Origin: Achromobacter aegrifaciens
GTDB lineage: Bacteria; Pseudomonadota; Gammaproteobacteria; Burkholderiales; Burkholderiaceae_B
DNA length: 64,000 nt
Direction of reading: 5' to 3'
Assembly: GCF_902859735.1 (NCBI RefSeq)
Contig: NZ_CADIJY010000005.1
Location: 451,870 to 515,869, forward strand
Positions 55,316-63,797 of this stretch are shown here, in pieces; within the stretch, counting starts at the first letter, position 1, and each line of letters begins with the position of its first letter. The translations under genes were made by a program, and so were the position numbers. The notes beneath the pieces are model-generated. The model worked only from the letters and a program-made list of their open reading frames with translations. It made no database searches and had not been told where the DNA came from.

Positions 55316-55344
55316 AAAAAAACAGGCCGCCTGTCGGCGGCCTG
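55316..55344 (-). terminator. Terminator of the hypothetical membrane protein gene
   Basis: CAGGCCGCC / GGCGGCCTG (55323-55331, 55336-55344) with a TGTC loop; in the minus reading it is followed by TTTTTTT (the A-run 55316-55322). It lies 30 nt after the stop at 55374. Confidence 0.9.
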
Positions 55345-55373
55345 CTATGGCAATGGAGGGAGGACGGACGGGC

Positions 55374-55991
55374 TTACCGGGCCGGGCCGATGCGCGGTTC
55401 CACGTAGCGTTCGCTGCGTGCTTCGCGGCGGACCTCGTCGCGCGGATCGCGCGGCTGGCGGTCGGACGGCTCCAGGATGCGGGCCTGTTCCGCGACCATG
55501 GCGATCTTGCCGGCGCGGTTGTGGCGGATTTCAGACAGGGAGCGGCGCAGATCGCCCACCGTGAAGGGCTCCTGGCGATCGCCCCAGGTCCAGCGCAGCA
55601 CGCCCAGCGTTTCTTCGGTCAGGTTGGGCGCCAGGTCGGCCAGCACGCTGGTTTCGACCGGGGTGGCGCTGCCGGAAGCCAGGCTGGCGGACAGCCAGGC
55701 GCGCAGCGTGAAGAACACGATCAGGGTCCAGATGCCGGCCACCACCCACCAGATGTAGGGGTTGACCTTCTGCACCATGTCCACGGTCGGCTGCCCCAGG
55801 GAATGCAGGAACTCGTAGTTCACGGTGCGGCCGAAATTCAGTATCCAGTTGGCGGCGAGATACCAGATGACCACAGCGACGGCGATGACGATCGCACGCA
55901 TTACGAGTCGGGGAAGCGCCAGTTTGAGCAGGGTCTGGCCAATGAGGCGGCAGTCCTGGCGGACGCTTGCGGGCGAAGTCAGATTCATCAT
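55374..55991 (-). CDS. Hypothetical membrane protein divergent from rpoN
   Basis: 205 residues. Two hydrophobic segments (about 30-50 and 76-96), then a cytoplasmic tail rich in charged residues (ILEPSDRQPRDPRDEVRREA). No motif recognised. The two tandem start codons (55991 and 55988) lie about 20 nt from the rpoN start in the opposite direction, so the two genes overlap their promoter regions. A strong terminator follows. Possibly an envelope or stress protein, function unknown. Confidence 0.75.
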   Translation of the reverse strand: MMNLTSPASVRQDCRLIGQTLLKLALPRLVMRAIVIAVAVVIWYLAANWILNFGRTVNYEFLHSLGQPTVDMVQKVNPYIWWVVAGIWTLIVFFTLRAWLSASLASGSATPVETSVLADLAPNLTEETLGVLRWTWGDRQEPFTVGDLRRSLSEIRHNRAGKIAMVAEQARILEPSDRQPRDPRDEVRREARSERYVEPRIGPAR

Positions 55992-56007
55992 GCAAAATAT
56001 TGTACCT

Positions 56008-57435
56008 ATGACCCGTCCAATTTTAGAACTGCGACCAGGTCAGCATTTGACGCTGACGCCACAACTGCAGCAATCGATCCGATTGTTGCAGCTGTCCACG
56101 CTCGACCTCGAAGCCGAGATTTCGCAAGTGCTGGCGGAGAACCCGCTCTTGGAGCGGCAGGACGAAGCGCCGTCGGCCGAGGCGCCGGCCGAGTCCGACC
56201 GCGAGTCCTCGGTGCAGGATGACGAGCCCGCCGCCGAACGCGACTCGCCGGTGGATGAAATGCCGGGTTCGGGCGGGGTCTACCCCGACGAAGACTCCAG
56301 CCGGCCCGAGGCCGCTCGGCCGGATACGCTGCGCGAGCACCTGCTGGGCCAACTGATGTTGACGCGCGCCGCGCCGCGCGACGCCGCGCTCGCCGGTCTT
56401 CTGATCGACGAGCTGGACGAAAACGGCTACCTGGGATCACCGCTGGAGGAAATCCTGGACTGGTTGCCGCCCGAACTGGAACCGGACATCGACGAGCTGA
56501 AGGCGGCCTTGTCGCTTTTGCAGTCTTTCGATCCGCCCGGCATAGGCGCGCGCGACATGGCGGAATGCCTGCTGTTGCAGCTACGCAACCCGGATCTGGA
56601 TCGACTGCCTGAAGCCGCGAATGCCGCGGTCCTGGCTTGCGCGCGCCAGATCTGCGCGCAGCACCTGGCCTTGCTGGCGACGGGAAACGCCGCGCGCCTG
56701 TGCGCGGCCGTGGGCTGCGACGAAGCCACGTTCCGCTCCGCCCATGCCCTGATCCTGCGCCTGGAGCCCCGCCCGGGGCGTGCCTGGACCGTGCCCGCGG
56801 CCGATTACGCGGTGCCGGACGTCATCGTACGCAAGACGCGCGGCGGCTGGCAGGTCACCCTCAACAGCGCCGCCGTGCCCAAGCTGCAGATCAACGGGCT
56901 GTACGCCCAGATGCTGGGCAACCAGAAGGAATCCGCGCATGCGGGCCTGCAATCGCAGCTGCAGCAGGCCCGTTGGATGATCCGCAACGTGGAACAGCGC
57001 TTCGACACCATCCTGCGGGTGGCCCAGGCCATCGTGCAGCACCAGACGGCCTTCTTCAGCCAGGGGCCGGCCGCCATGCGGCCGCTCATCCTGAAGGACA
57101 TCGCCGGCGAGCTCGGTTTGCATGAATCCACCATTTCACGGGCCACAACACAGAAGTACATGCTCACTCCGTTTGGCACGCTTGAACTCAAGCGCTTCTT
57201 CGGCACGGGGGTTTCGACGGACGGCGGGGATGCCACCTCGGCCACGGCAGTGCAGACTTTCATCCGCCAGATGGTGGCCGAAGAGAACCGGGCCAAGCCT
57301 TTGTCTGACAGCCAGATCATGCAAAAGCTGGCCGATCAGGGGATAGTCATCGCCCGAAGGACGGTGGCAAAGTACCGCGAAGCGCTGCGGATAGCCCCGG
57401 CGGCGTTGCGCAAGGCGCAGGCGGCAGCCCGCTGA
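56008..57435 (+). CDS. rpoN: RNA polymerase sigma-54 factor RpoN
   Basis: 475 residues from the ATG at 56008 (in-frame ATG at 55990 also possible). Region I reads LRPGQHLTLTPQLQQSIRLL, the acidic region II follows, and the C-terminal region holds the DNA-binding LHESTISRATTQKYMLTPFG and the RpoN box ARRTVAKYREALRI. Sigma-54 directs polymerase to -24/-12 promoters needing enhancer-binding proteins; it serves nitrogen and carbon regulation. Its start region overlaps that of the divergent membrane protein gene. Confidence 0.97.
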   Translation: MTRPILELRPGQHLTLTPQLQQSIRLLQLSTLDLEAEISQVLAENPLLERQDEAPSAEAPAESDRESSVQDDEPAAERDSPVDEMPGSGGVYPDEDSSRPEAARPDTLREHLLGQLMLTRAAPRDAALAGLLIDELDENGYLGSPLEEILDWLPPELEPDIDELKAALSLLQSFDPPGIGARDMAECLLLQLRNPDLDRLPEAANAAVLACARQICAQHLALLATGNAARLCAAVGCDEATFRSAHALILRLEPRPGRAWTVPAADYAVPDVIVRKTRGGWQVTLNSAAVPKLQINGLYAQMLGNQKESAHAGLQSQLQQARWMIRNVEQRFDTILRVAQAIVQHQTAFFSQGPAAMRPLILKDIAGELGLHESTISRATTQKYMLTPFGTLELKRFFGTGVSTDGGDATSATAVQTFIRQMVAEENRAKPLSDSQIMQKLADQGIVIARRTVAKYREALRIAPAALRKAQAAAR

Positions 57436-57532
57436 CCCGGGTCATGAAATGAGGGACGGGGTTATGAAAATTCGTCCCTAATTTCAAAGACTTGCGTGAC
57501 ACTTTGGTTGCAAATTTATTTGCATGCGGGGC

Positions 57533-57569
57533 TTGTCAGTAGCGGAATAATTTTCGATAATTATTCTCA
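57533..57569 (+). promoter_or_regulatory. Promoter and Fur box overlapping the bfd start codon
   Basis: TTGTCA (57533-57538) and GATAAT (57556-57561) are spaced exactly 17 nt, so transcription should begin near 57568, at the bfd ATG itself. The same DNA carries CGATAATTATTCTCA (57555-57569), matching 12 of 14 positions of the 7-1-7 Fur box, inside a perfect GAATAATT/AATTATTC palindrome (57545-57566). Confidence 0.7.
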
Positions 57570-57850
57570 TGTACATTTGCGTATGTAATGCCATCACCGA
57601 ACGCCAAGTCCGCGCCAGCGTGGACGCGGGTGCGACGACGCTTTCCGACCTGCAATTCGAGCTGGGCGTGGCCACGTGCTGCGGCTGCTGCGCGGCTACC
57701 GCGACCGAATACCTGCCGGGCGGACGCTGTTCCAGCGTATGCGACGTGCGTTCCATAGCCGTTCCGGTCAATCCTCCGGCCGCTCTGGTCGAGTCGGGCG
57801 CGCCTGCTGCCAACAGCAGCTTCCCGATTCCCCTGGTCGCCATCGCCTGA
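57569..57850 (+). CDS. bfd: Bacterioferritin-associated ferredoxin
   Basis: 93 residues. MYICVCNAITERQVRASVDA with CxC near the start and LQFELGVATCCGCCAAT carrying the partner cysteines bind a [2Fe-2S] cluster, the Bfd/BFD-like fold. It donates electrons to bacterioferritin to release stored iron. The C-terminal 30 residues are longer and Pro/Ala-rich compared with the 64-residue E. coli Bfd. No ribosome binding site is visible and the predicted transcript starts at the ATG, so it may be leaderless. bfr lies 2.3 kb downstream. Confidence 0.93.
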   Translation: MYICVCNAITERQVRASVDAGATTLSDLQFELGVATCCGCCAATATEYLPGGRCSSVCDVRSIAVPVNPPAALVESGAPAANSSFPIPLVAIA

Positions 57851-57880
57851 GGATGGTCGTCTCTTACCGGCTCGCTGCCG

Positions 57881-58738
57881 TCACGCAGCGGGCCGCGTTG
57901 CTTCTTTCTCGCAAAATTCCCGGATAGTCATCGCCAGTTGGCGCGCAGGTTCGCGCAGCGTATCGGCCAGGCATAACGCCAATTCGGTCGACGGCACGGA
58001 CGGCAGCCCTGCGTCGATGATTCGATGGTCCGGCAAGAGGCAACGCCGCTCCAGCAGCGCCACGCCCAACCCTCCTGTCAACGCCGCTTGCAGGCCCATC
58101 AGATTCGGGCTTTCGTAGGCGATGCGCCAGTGCCGGCCCGAAGCTTCCAGGGCATGGATGGCGCGATTGCGGTAGATGCAGCCTTGCGGAAACGCGACCA
58201 GCGGCACCGGCTCGGCGGACGCGAGTTCCATTCCGGGTGCGCCGATCCAATGCAAGTGTTCGGGCCAGGCGGCCAACGCGGCACCCGCGCCGGGCTCGCG
58301 TTTGAGCAGCGCCACGTCCAGGTCGCCCCGCTCCAGTGCGCGCGTGAGCGCGGAAGTCAGGTCGCAGCGGACCGATAGCCGCACGCCTGGGCGGGTCCGC
58401 GCAAATTCCGACACCAGAATGGTCAGCGCGTCAGCCGCGAAGTCGTCCGGGATGCCCAGCCGGATCACGTCCACGCGCTTGCGCCCGCTGACGGCTTCAC
58501 GGACCTCGGTCGACAAGGCCAGCATCCGCCGGGCATAGCCCAGGAGACGCTCGCCGTCCTCGGTCAGCAAGACTTGGCGGCCTTCGCGGATGAAGAGCGC
58601 GCATTCCAGGGATTCCTCCAGCTTGCGGATCTGCTGGCTGACCGTGGATTGGCTGCGGTGTACGCGTTCGCCCGCCGCCGTGAAGCCGCCGGCATCCACG
58701 ACGGACACGAAGCTGTGCAAAAGATCGAGGTCAGGCAT
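57881..58738 (-). CDS. LysR-family regulator
   Basis: 285 residues from the ATG at 58738, with GGAG 7-8 nt upstream; in-frame 58750 is an alternative. HTH AAGERVHRSQSTVSQQIRKL and a substrate-binding domain with GIPDDFAADALTILVSEFAR. It diverges from an EamA transporter over 128 bp, so it probably controls it. Effector unknown. Confidence 0.93.
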   Translation of the reverse strand: MPDLDLLHSFVSVVDAGGFTAAGERVHRSQSTVSQQIRKLEESLECALFIREGRQVLLTEDGERLLGYARRMLALSTEVREAVSGRKRVDVIRLGIPDDFAADALTILVSEFARTRPGVRLSVRCDLTSALTRALERGDLDVALLKREPGAGAALAAWPEHLHWIGAPGMELASAEPVPLVAFPQGCIYRNRAIHALEASGRHWRIAYESPNLMGLQAALTGGLGVALLERRCLLPDHRIIDAGLPSVPSTELALCLADTLREPARQLAMTIREFCEKEATRPAA

Positions 58739-58866
58739 CGCCGGCTCCATGCATTCATTTTTTAAATACTTTCGATCCGAATAAAGAGTTTGTCAATGGA
58801 TGGGCGGCCGCGCAGAATTCGTCCATCCGCCGCCACTGCGGCTTAGCGCCACCTTCCGGACTCATC

Positions 58867-59781
58867 ATGAAGGCCACCTCGACCCTTTCCGCCGCCGCCA
58901 TTCCAGCTCAAGCCTCGCCGGGCATCAGCTGGGCGCCCATCGCAGCTTTTTGCTTTCTGTGGAGCTCGGCGTTCGCTGCGGCCAAGATCGCCGTGCGGGA
59001 CTGTCCGCCGCTGACCTTGCTGACCATCCGTTTCGTGATCGCGGGAGCCTTGATGCTGGGCCTGGCGGCGGCGAGCGGCCGCTGGAAGATGCCAAGCGCG
59101 CGCGATCTGGCCGCGCTGATCCTGTTGGGGGTGCTGAACAACGCGCTGTACCTCGGCCTGAGCTGGTCGGGCATGACGACGGTGTCGTCGGCGTTTACCG
59201 CGGTGCTGATCAGCACCAACCCGCTGCTCATCGGCGTGCTGGCCGGCCCAGTGCTGGGCGAACGGCTGGGATGGCGCAAACTGCTGGGCCTGTGCCTGGG
59301 ATTGGCGGGCGTGGCCCTGGTGCTGCGTTCACGCTTGTCGGGCATGCAGGAGGACCTGCATGGCACGCTGTTGGTGACGGGCGGCCTGGTGGCGCTGGTG
59401 GCCGGCACGCTGCTCTACAAGCGTTTGAAGCCGTCCTCCGGCCTGTGGACGTCCACGGGCATACAGTCCCTGGCCGGCGCCGTAGCCTTGCTGCCCTTCG
59501 CGTTGATGCACGAGAACATCGGCGATGCGCGCATGACGGCCAGCCTGTTCTGGAGCATGGCCTACATGATTGTCGCGGTGTCGATGGGCGGCTACTACCT
59601 GTGGTTCATGATTCTCGGCCGCGCCAGCGCTACTGCGGCAAGCGCGCTGCACTTCCTGATGCCGCCGCTGGGCCTGCTGTTCGGGTGGCTGGTGCTGGGC
59701 GAGCACGTATCGTGGCTGGATCTGCTGGGCATCGTCCCGATCGCGTTGGGCATCTGGCTGGCCACGCGGCGCGCCGAGTAA
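58867..59781 (+). CDS. EamA/DMT-family transporter
   Basis: 304 residues with ten membrane segments in two EamA repeats (FLWSSAFAAAKIAVRDCPPL; NPLLIGVLAGPVLGERLGWR; then LHFLMPPLGLLFGWLVLGEH). DMT transporters export metabolites or amino acids. Paired with the divergent LysR regulator, as commonly seen for inducible efflux genes. Substrate unknown. Confidence 0.93.
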   Translation: MKATSTLSAAAIPAQASPGISWAPIAAFCFLWSSAFAAAKIAVRDCPPLTLLTIRFVIAGALMLGLAAASGRWKMPSARDLAALILLGVLNNALYLGLSWSGMTTVSSAFTAVLISTNPLLIGVLAGPVLGERLGWRKLLGLCLGLAGVALVLRSRLSGMQEDLHGTLLVTGGLVALVAGTLLYKRLKPSSGLWTSTGIQSLAGAVALLPFALMHENIGDARMTASLFWSMAYMIVAVSMGGYYLWFMILGRASATAASALHFLMPPLGLLFGWLVLGEHVSWLDLLGIVPIALGIWLATRRAE

Positions 59782-59822
59782 CGCGCAGCCCCAGCCGGGG
59801 TTGCCGATCCGCAACGAAATGC

Positions 59823-59841
59823 CGCCGGCCACGAGCCGGCG
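59823..59841 (+). terminator. Weak terminator-like hairpin after the EamA gene
   Basis: CGCCGGC / GCCGGCG (59823-59829, 59835-59841) with a CACGA loop, followed only by CGTTT. It lies 41 nt after the stop. The rest of the 366-nt gap before bfr holds no gene. Confidence 0.4.
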
Positions 59842-59964
59842 CGTTTCATGCGGTCGAGGGACGCATCGTTGCCAGCGATCGCGTGGATCGCGCGGCGGAT
59901 TCGGCGGCATCGCGCGCCGTCAGGCCGCATCGTTGCTGATGCCGGCATGCAAGGCATCACGCAC

Positions 59965-59979
59965 GCATACTCATTCTCA
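59965..59979. promoter_or_regulatory. Possible Fur box upstream of bfr
   Basis: On the minus strand TGAGAATGAGTATGC matches 10 of 14 positions of the 7-1-7 Fur motif. It is 169 nt before the bfr start, which is far for direct repression, so support is weak. Confidence 0.35.
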
Positions 59980-60147
59980 TTGGCGTGTCGCTTTCTTGTA
60001 GCGCTCCTAAAGCGGTTTACCAAATGCAGCGCAAGGCTAGGCGCGGCCCCGCGCCAGGTGGTAGTCTGCCGGGGTTGCGTACGCGCGGCATCGTGCGCTC
60101 CTTTGTCGCGATGCATCTGCGTCGCGCCTGACTGCAAGGAGTCCATC

Positions 60148-60624
60148 ATGAAAGGCGACAAAACCGTCATCCAGTTTCTGAACAAGCAACTGACCAACGA
60201 ACTGACGGCCATCAACCAATATTTCCTGCATGCCCGCATGCTGAACCATTGGGGCTTCGACAAGCTGGGCAAGCACGAGTACGAAGAGTCCATCGGCGAA
60301 ATGAAGCATGCGGATCGCCTGATCGCGCGCATCTTCATGCTGGACGGCCTGCCCAACCTGCAGGACCTGCATAAGCTGCTGATCGGCGAAGACGTGCCGG
60401 AATTGCTGGCCTGTGACCTGAAGCTGGAGCAGGGCGCGCAGGCGACCGTGAAGGAAGCGATCGCGCATTGCGAATCGGTGCGCGACTATGTCTCGCGCGA
60501 TCTGTTCCAGGACATCCTGGACGACACCGAAGAGCACATCGACTACCTGGAAACGCAGATCGACCTGATCGACAAGGTCGGCATCCAGAATTATCTGCAA
60601 AGCCAGATGTCCGTGCCGGAGTAA
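60148..60624 (+). CDS. bfr: Bacterioferritin
   Basis: 158 residues from the ATG at 60148, with AAGGAG 7-8 nt upstream. Four-helix ferritin fold: [40 protein letters not shown] with the heme-ligand Met region, [20 protein letters not shown] and [20 protein letters not shown] supply the di-iron Glu/His residues. It stores iron as a 24-mer; Bfd (2.3 kb upstream) mobilises it. A strong terminator follows. Confidence 0.97.
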   Translation: MKGDKTVIQFLNKQLTNELTAINQYFLHARMLNHWGFDKLGKHEYEESIGEMKHADRLIARIFMLDGLPNLQDLHKLLIGEDVPELLACDLKLEQGAQATVKEAIAHCESVRDYVSRDLFQDILDDTEEHIDYLETQIDLIDKVGIQNYLQSQMSVPE

Positions 60625-60636
60625 TGTTCCGGTCAT

Positions 60637-60668
60637 AAAAATGGCGCCCTGCGGGGCGCCATTTTTTT
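60637..60668. terminator. Bidirectional terminator after bfr
   Basis: AAAAATGGCGCCC (60637-60649) pairs with GGGCGCCATTTTT (60654-60666) around a TGCG loop, T-run to 60668. It also serves the convergent hypothetical gene. Confidence 0.95.
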
Positions 60669-60704
60669 GTCGGTGTCATGCGGCGCATGCCGCGCGCCGA
60701 TATT

Positions 60705-61379
60705 TCAGTTCGGGCGAGCCGGGCACTCGGCCATGGTGCCCCAGGCGCGGTTGGGTCCGCAGTACTTGTTGCGCGCGGCCCAGGAACACGAGGGGCGTTC
60801 GAAGAAGCCTTGCGTGGCGCAATGCGCGAGTTCGCGCTTGAGCGCGTCCTGCCAGCCCAGGGCGCCGGGCGCCTGCGCGGTGTTCGGCGGCGGCGGGGGC
60901 GCCTGCACCATCTGCGGAGTGCCGTAGCCGCCTGCCTGGACCTGGCCGCCGTTGATGGCGGTGGACGTGCCGGGAGCCTGCAGATCCAGGGTGCTGACGT
61001 CCGAAGTGCCCGAAGGCAGCGGCACTTGCGAAGCTGCCGCGATTTCGCGGGCCTGGTCCGGGCTGATGCGTTCGCGCGAGATCTTCACCGCAGGGTCGCT
61101 GACGCTGTCGAACAGCGAAACGGTGTTGACCTGCCATTCGCGGTCGGCGGGCTTGTCGGGTACGCCCAAGGTACCGTCGATGCGCGGCTGCGGAGGCTGG
61201 GCCACGTAAGGACGGCCGTTGGCATCCAGTACGGGCTGCTGGGATGCCGCGGCATCCTGCCCAGGAGCGGGCGCGGCCACCGGCGCATGCGCCACCAGCC
61301 AATCACCCAGTTGAATACCGCCCCAGGCCGACGCGCCAAGCGCGATCAGGAGCGTTGCGAATAAGAAACGCCAAGACAT
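60705..61379 (-). CDS. Membrane-anchored hypothetical protein with Cys-containing C-terminus
   Basis: 224 residues from the ATG at 61379, preceded by GAGGG 7 nt upstream. One N-terminal membrane segment (MSWRFLFATLLIALGASAWG), a Pro/Ala-rich linker with APPPPPNTAQ near residue 165, and a C-terminal region GALGWQDALKRELAHCATQG then FERPSCSWAARNKYCGPNRA with three to four Cys. The end resembles small cysteine-rich domains of unknown function in Bordetella relatives. It precedes no obvious partner; prfC lies upstream on the same strand, 36 nt away. Confidence 0.7.
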   Translation of the reverse strand: MSWRFLFATLLIALGASAWGGIQLGDWLVAHAPVAAPAPGQDAAASQQPVLDANGRPYVAQPPQPRIDGTLGVPDKPADREWQVNTVSLFDSVSDPAVKISRERISPDQAREIAAASQVPLPSGTSDVSTLDLQAPGTSTAINGGQVQAGGYGTPQMVQAPPPPPNTAQAPGALGWQDALKRELAHCATQGFFERPSCSWAARNKYCGPNRAWGTMAECPARPN

Positions 61380-61415
61380 TGCTACCCTCATCTGCCGTGC
61401 GGAACCCGAACGGGT

Positions 61416-63023
61416 CTACGCTTTGTCTCCGAAAACCTTGCCGCCGTGCTCGCGCATGGCATGGAATTTCACATCGGGATACAGTTCCTCGGCCACGCGC
61501 AATTGCGCGGGAGAACCGATCAAAAACGCCGCCGCATCCACAACATCATAGGCGATATGGGCGGCATTGGCATCCATGAACTTGCGCAGCGCCTTGGGGT
61601 TTTCAGACGTAATCCAACGTGCCATTGTGTAGCGGGAAGGCAGCATCCGCGCGTCCACGCCGTACTCGGTCTTCAGGCGATGGGCGACCACTTCGAACTG
61701 CAGTTGTCCGACCGCGCCCAGCAGCAGCGAGCCGCCGGCAGCCTCGGGACGGAACACCTGGATGGCCCCTTCCTCGCCCAATTGGGTGAGACCGGTGCGC
61801 AACTGCTTGGTGCGCAGCGGATCCTTCACTTCCACGGCCTGGAACAGCTCGGGGGCGAAGAACGGCAGCCCCGTGAACTGCAGCGTCTCTCCTTCGGTAA
61901 GCACGTCGCCCAACTGCAGCACGCCGTGGTTGGGAATGCCGATCACGTCGCCGGCATAGGCCTCGTCCAGCAGCTCGCGGCGCTGTGACAGGAAGGACAC
62001 CACGTTGTTGGGGCGCATTTCCTTGTTGGTGCGCGCGACCTTCAGGCGCATGCCGCGTTCGAAGCGGCCGGAGCTTACGCGCACGAACGCGACGCGGTCG
62101 CGGTGGGCCGGATCCATGTTGGCCTGCACCTTGAACACCACGCCGGTGAACTTGGGTTCCACGGGCTGCACCAGGCGCTGCATGGACTCGCGCGGGCCCG
62201 GGGGCGGCGCCTGTTCGACCAGCGCGTCCAGCACTTCCTGCACGCCGAAGTTGTTGATGGCGGAGCCGAAGAACACAGGCGTCTGCTTGCCGGCCAGGAA
62301 TTGTTCGCGGTCGAAGGCGGGCGCGGCTTCGTTGATGAGTTCGATCTCGCCGCTGGCCTGCTCGAACGCCGAGCCGAAGCGCCGGGCGATTTCGGGATTG
62401 CTCAGGCCTTCGATGAAGTCGTCCTTGTCCGAGCGGCGTTCCTGGCCGGGGCGGAACACGCGCATGCGGTCCTGGCGGATGTCGAATACTCCGCCGAAGG
62501 CCTTGCCCATGCCGACCGGCCAGGAGAACGGCACCGCGTCCATGCCCAGGTGGCCTTCGATTTCGGACAGCAGTTCCAAAGGTTCGCGCACTTCGCGGTC
62601 CATCTTGTTGATGAACGTAATGATGGGCGTGTTGCGCGCGCGGCAGACCTGCAAGAGGCGGATGGTTTGCGGCTCCACGCCGTTGGCGGCGTCGATCACC
62701 ATGAGTGCGGCGTCCACGGCCGTCAGCACCCGGTACGTGTCTTCGGAGAAGTCCGCGTGGCCCGGGGTGTCGAGCAGGTTGATGACGCAATCGCGGTATT
62801 CCATCTGCATCACCGAAGACGCCACGGAAATGCCGCGCTGCTTTTCGATTTCCATCCAGTCGGACGATGCATGGCGCGAAGCCTTGCGCGCCTTGACGCT
62901 GCCGGCGATCTGGATCGCGCCTGCGAACAGCAACAGCTTTTCGGTCAGTGTCGTCTTGCCCGCGTCGGGGTGGGAAATGATGGCGAACGTACGGCGCCGC
63001 GCTACTTCGTGAGGGATGTTCAT
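61416..63023 (-). CDS. prfC: Peptide chain release factor 3
   Basis: 535 residues. GTPase G1 in ISHPDAGKTTLTEKLLLFAG, G3 LLDTPGHADFSEDTYRVLT, G4 TFINKMDREVREPLELLSEI; later domains match RF3. It recycles RF1/RF2 from the ribosome after termination. Its start lies at 63023, with a LysE-type gene upstream beyond a strong terminator; the membrane-anchored hypothetical follows 36 nt after its stop and is probably cotranscribed. Confidence 0.96.
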   Translation of the reverse strand: MNIPHEVARRRTFAIISHPDAGKTTLTEKLLLFAGAIQIAGSVKARKASRHASSDWMEIEKQRGISVASSVMQMEYRDCVINLLDTPGHADFSEDTYRVLTAVDAALMVIDAANGVEPQTIRLLQVCRARNTPIITFINKMDREVREPLELLSEIEGHLGMDAVPFSWPVGMGKAFGGVFDIRQDRMRVFRPGQERRSDKDDFIEGLSNPEIARRFGSAFEQASGEIELINEAAPAFDREQFLAGKQTPVFFGSAINNFGVQEVLDALVEQAPPPGPRESMQRLVQPVEPKFTGVVFKVQANMDPAHRDRVAFVRVSSGRFERGMRLKVARTNKEMRPNNVVSFLSQRRELLDEAYAGDVIGIPNHGVLQLGDVLTEGETLQFTGLPFFAPELFQAVEVKDPLRTKQLRTGLTQLGEEGAIQVFRPEAAGGSLLLGAVGQLQFEVVAHRLKTEYGVDARMLPSRYTMARWITSENPKALRKFMDANAAHIAYDVVDAAAFLIGSPAQLRVAEELYPDVKFHAMREHGGKVFGDKA

Positions 63024-63083
63024 GATCGGAAGGATTTTACTTGGCGCCGCTTTTGGGCCCGGCGCGGTCCGGTATCGGGCATG

Positions 63084-63127
63084 AAAAACGCGCGGGGCAT
63101 GCGCCGTCGCCAGCGCATGCCCCGCGC
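63084..63127 (-). terminator. Terminator of the second LysE gene
   Basis: A perfect 15-bp stem, GCGCGGGGCATGCGC with GCGCATGCCCCGCGC (63090-63104 and 63113-63127), loop of 8, followed in the minus reading by TTTTT. It lies 8 nt after the LysE stop. Confidence 0.93.
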
Positions 63128-63134
63128 ATGGGGT

Positions 63135-63764
63135 TCAGGAATGGCGGCGGAACGAAGCCAGGAACACGCCGGCCAGGATGAAGAGCGAACCGAAGGTCCG
63201 GTTCATCCAGCGGATATGCTTGGCGCTGCGCAGCAGGCGCAGCACGCGCGCCGCCAGCAGCGTGTACACGCCCATGGCCACCAGGTCGGTGAACGCCAGC
63301 GTGGCGGCGATCGCCGCATACTGCTGCGTCAGCGGCAGCGCGGTATCCACGAACTGCGGCACCACGGCCAGCAGGAACACCGTGCCCTTGGGGTTCATGG
63401 TGTTGATCAGGAAGCCGCGCAGCACCAGTTCCCGGATCGTGGCGCGCTTGGGATCGCCGGAATCCACCGTGACGGGCGCCGCATCCGTGCGGATCTGGCG
63501 CACGCCCAGGTAGATCAGGTAGGCCACGCCCAGATACTTGACCACGTTGAAGGCCACCTCGGAGGTGGCCAGCACCGCGCCCAGCCCCACGGCCACCACC
63601 ACGAACTGGAACAGGATGCCCATGATCAGGCCTGCCGTGTTCCAGTAGCCGCGCGCAAAGCCGTACTTCAGGCCGGAGGACATCGCCGAGATCGCGCCCG
63701 CGCCAGGCGAGAACGAAATGGCCCAGGAGGCCAGGAAGAACGTCAACCAGGTAGATAAGGGCAT
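63135..63764 (-). CDS. LysE/RhtB-family amino acid exporter
   Basis: 209 residues, about six membrane segments. SFSPGAGAISAMSSGLKYGF is the family N-terminal loop and FLINTMNPKGTVFLLAVVPQ the central motif. It exports an amino acid or related molecule; substrate not evident. It is a second LysE paralogue besides the gene at 35999, with different sequence. It is the only gene in its unit, ending at the perfect 15-bp terminator. Confidence 0.93.
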   Translation of the reverse strand: MPLSTWLTFFLASWAISFSPGAGAISAMSSGLKYGFARGYWNTAGLIMGILFQFVVVAVGLGAVLATSEVAFNVVKYLGVAYLIYLGVRQIRTDAAPVTVDSGDPKRATIRELVLRGFLINTMNPKGTVFLLAVVPQFVDTALPLTQQYAAIAATLAFTDLVAMGVYTLLAARVLRLLRSAKHIRWMNRTFGSLFILAGVFLASFRRHS

Positions 63765-63797
63765 GGCGCGGGTCCGTGGGTAGCGGTTGCGGTGATA

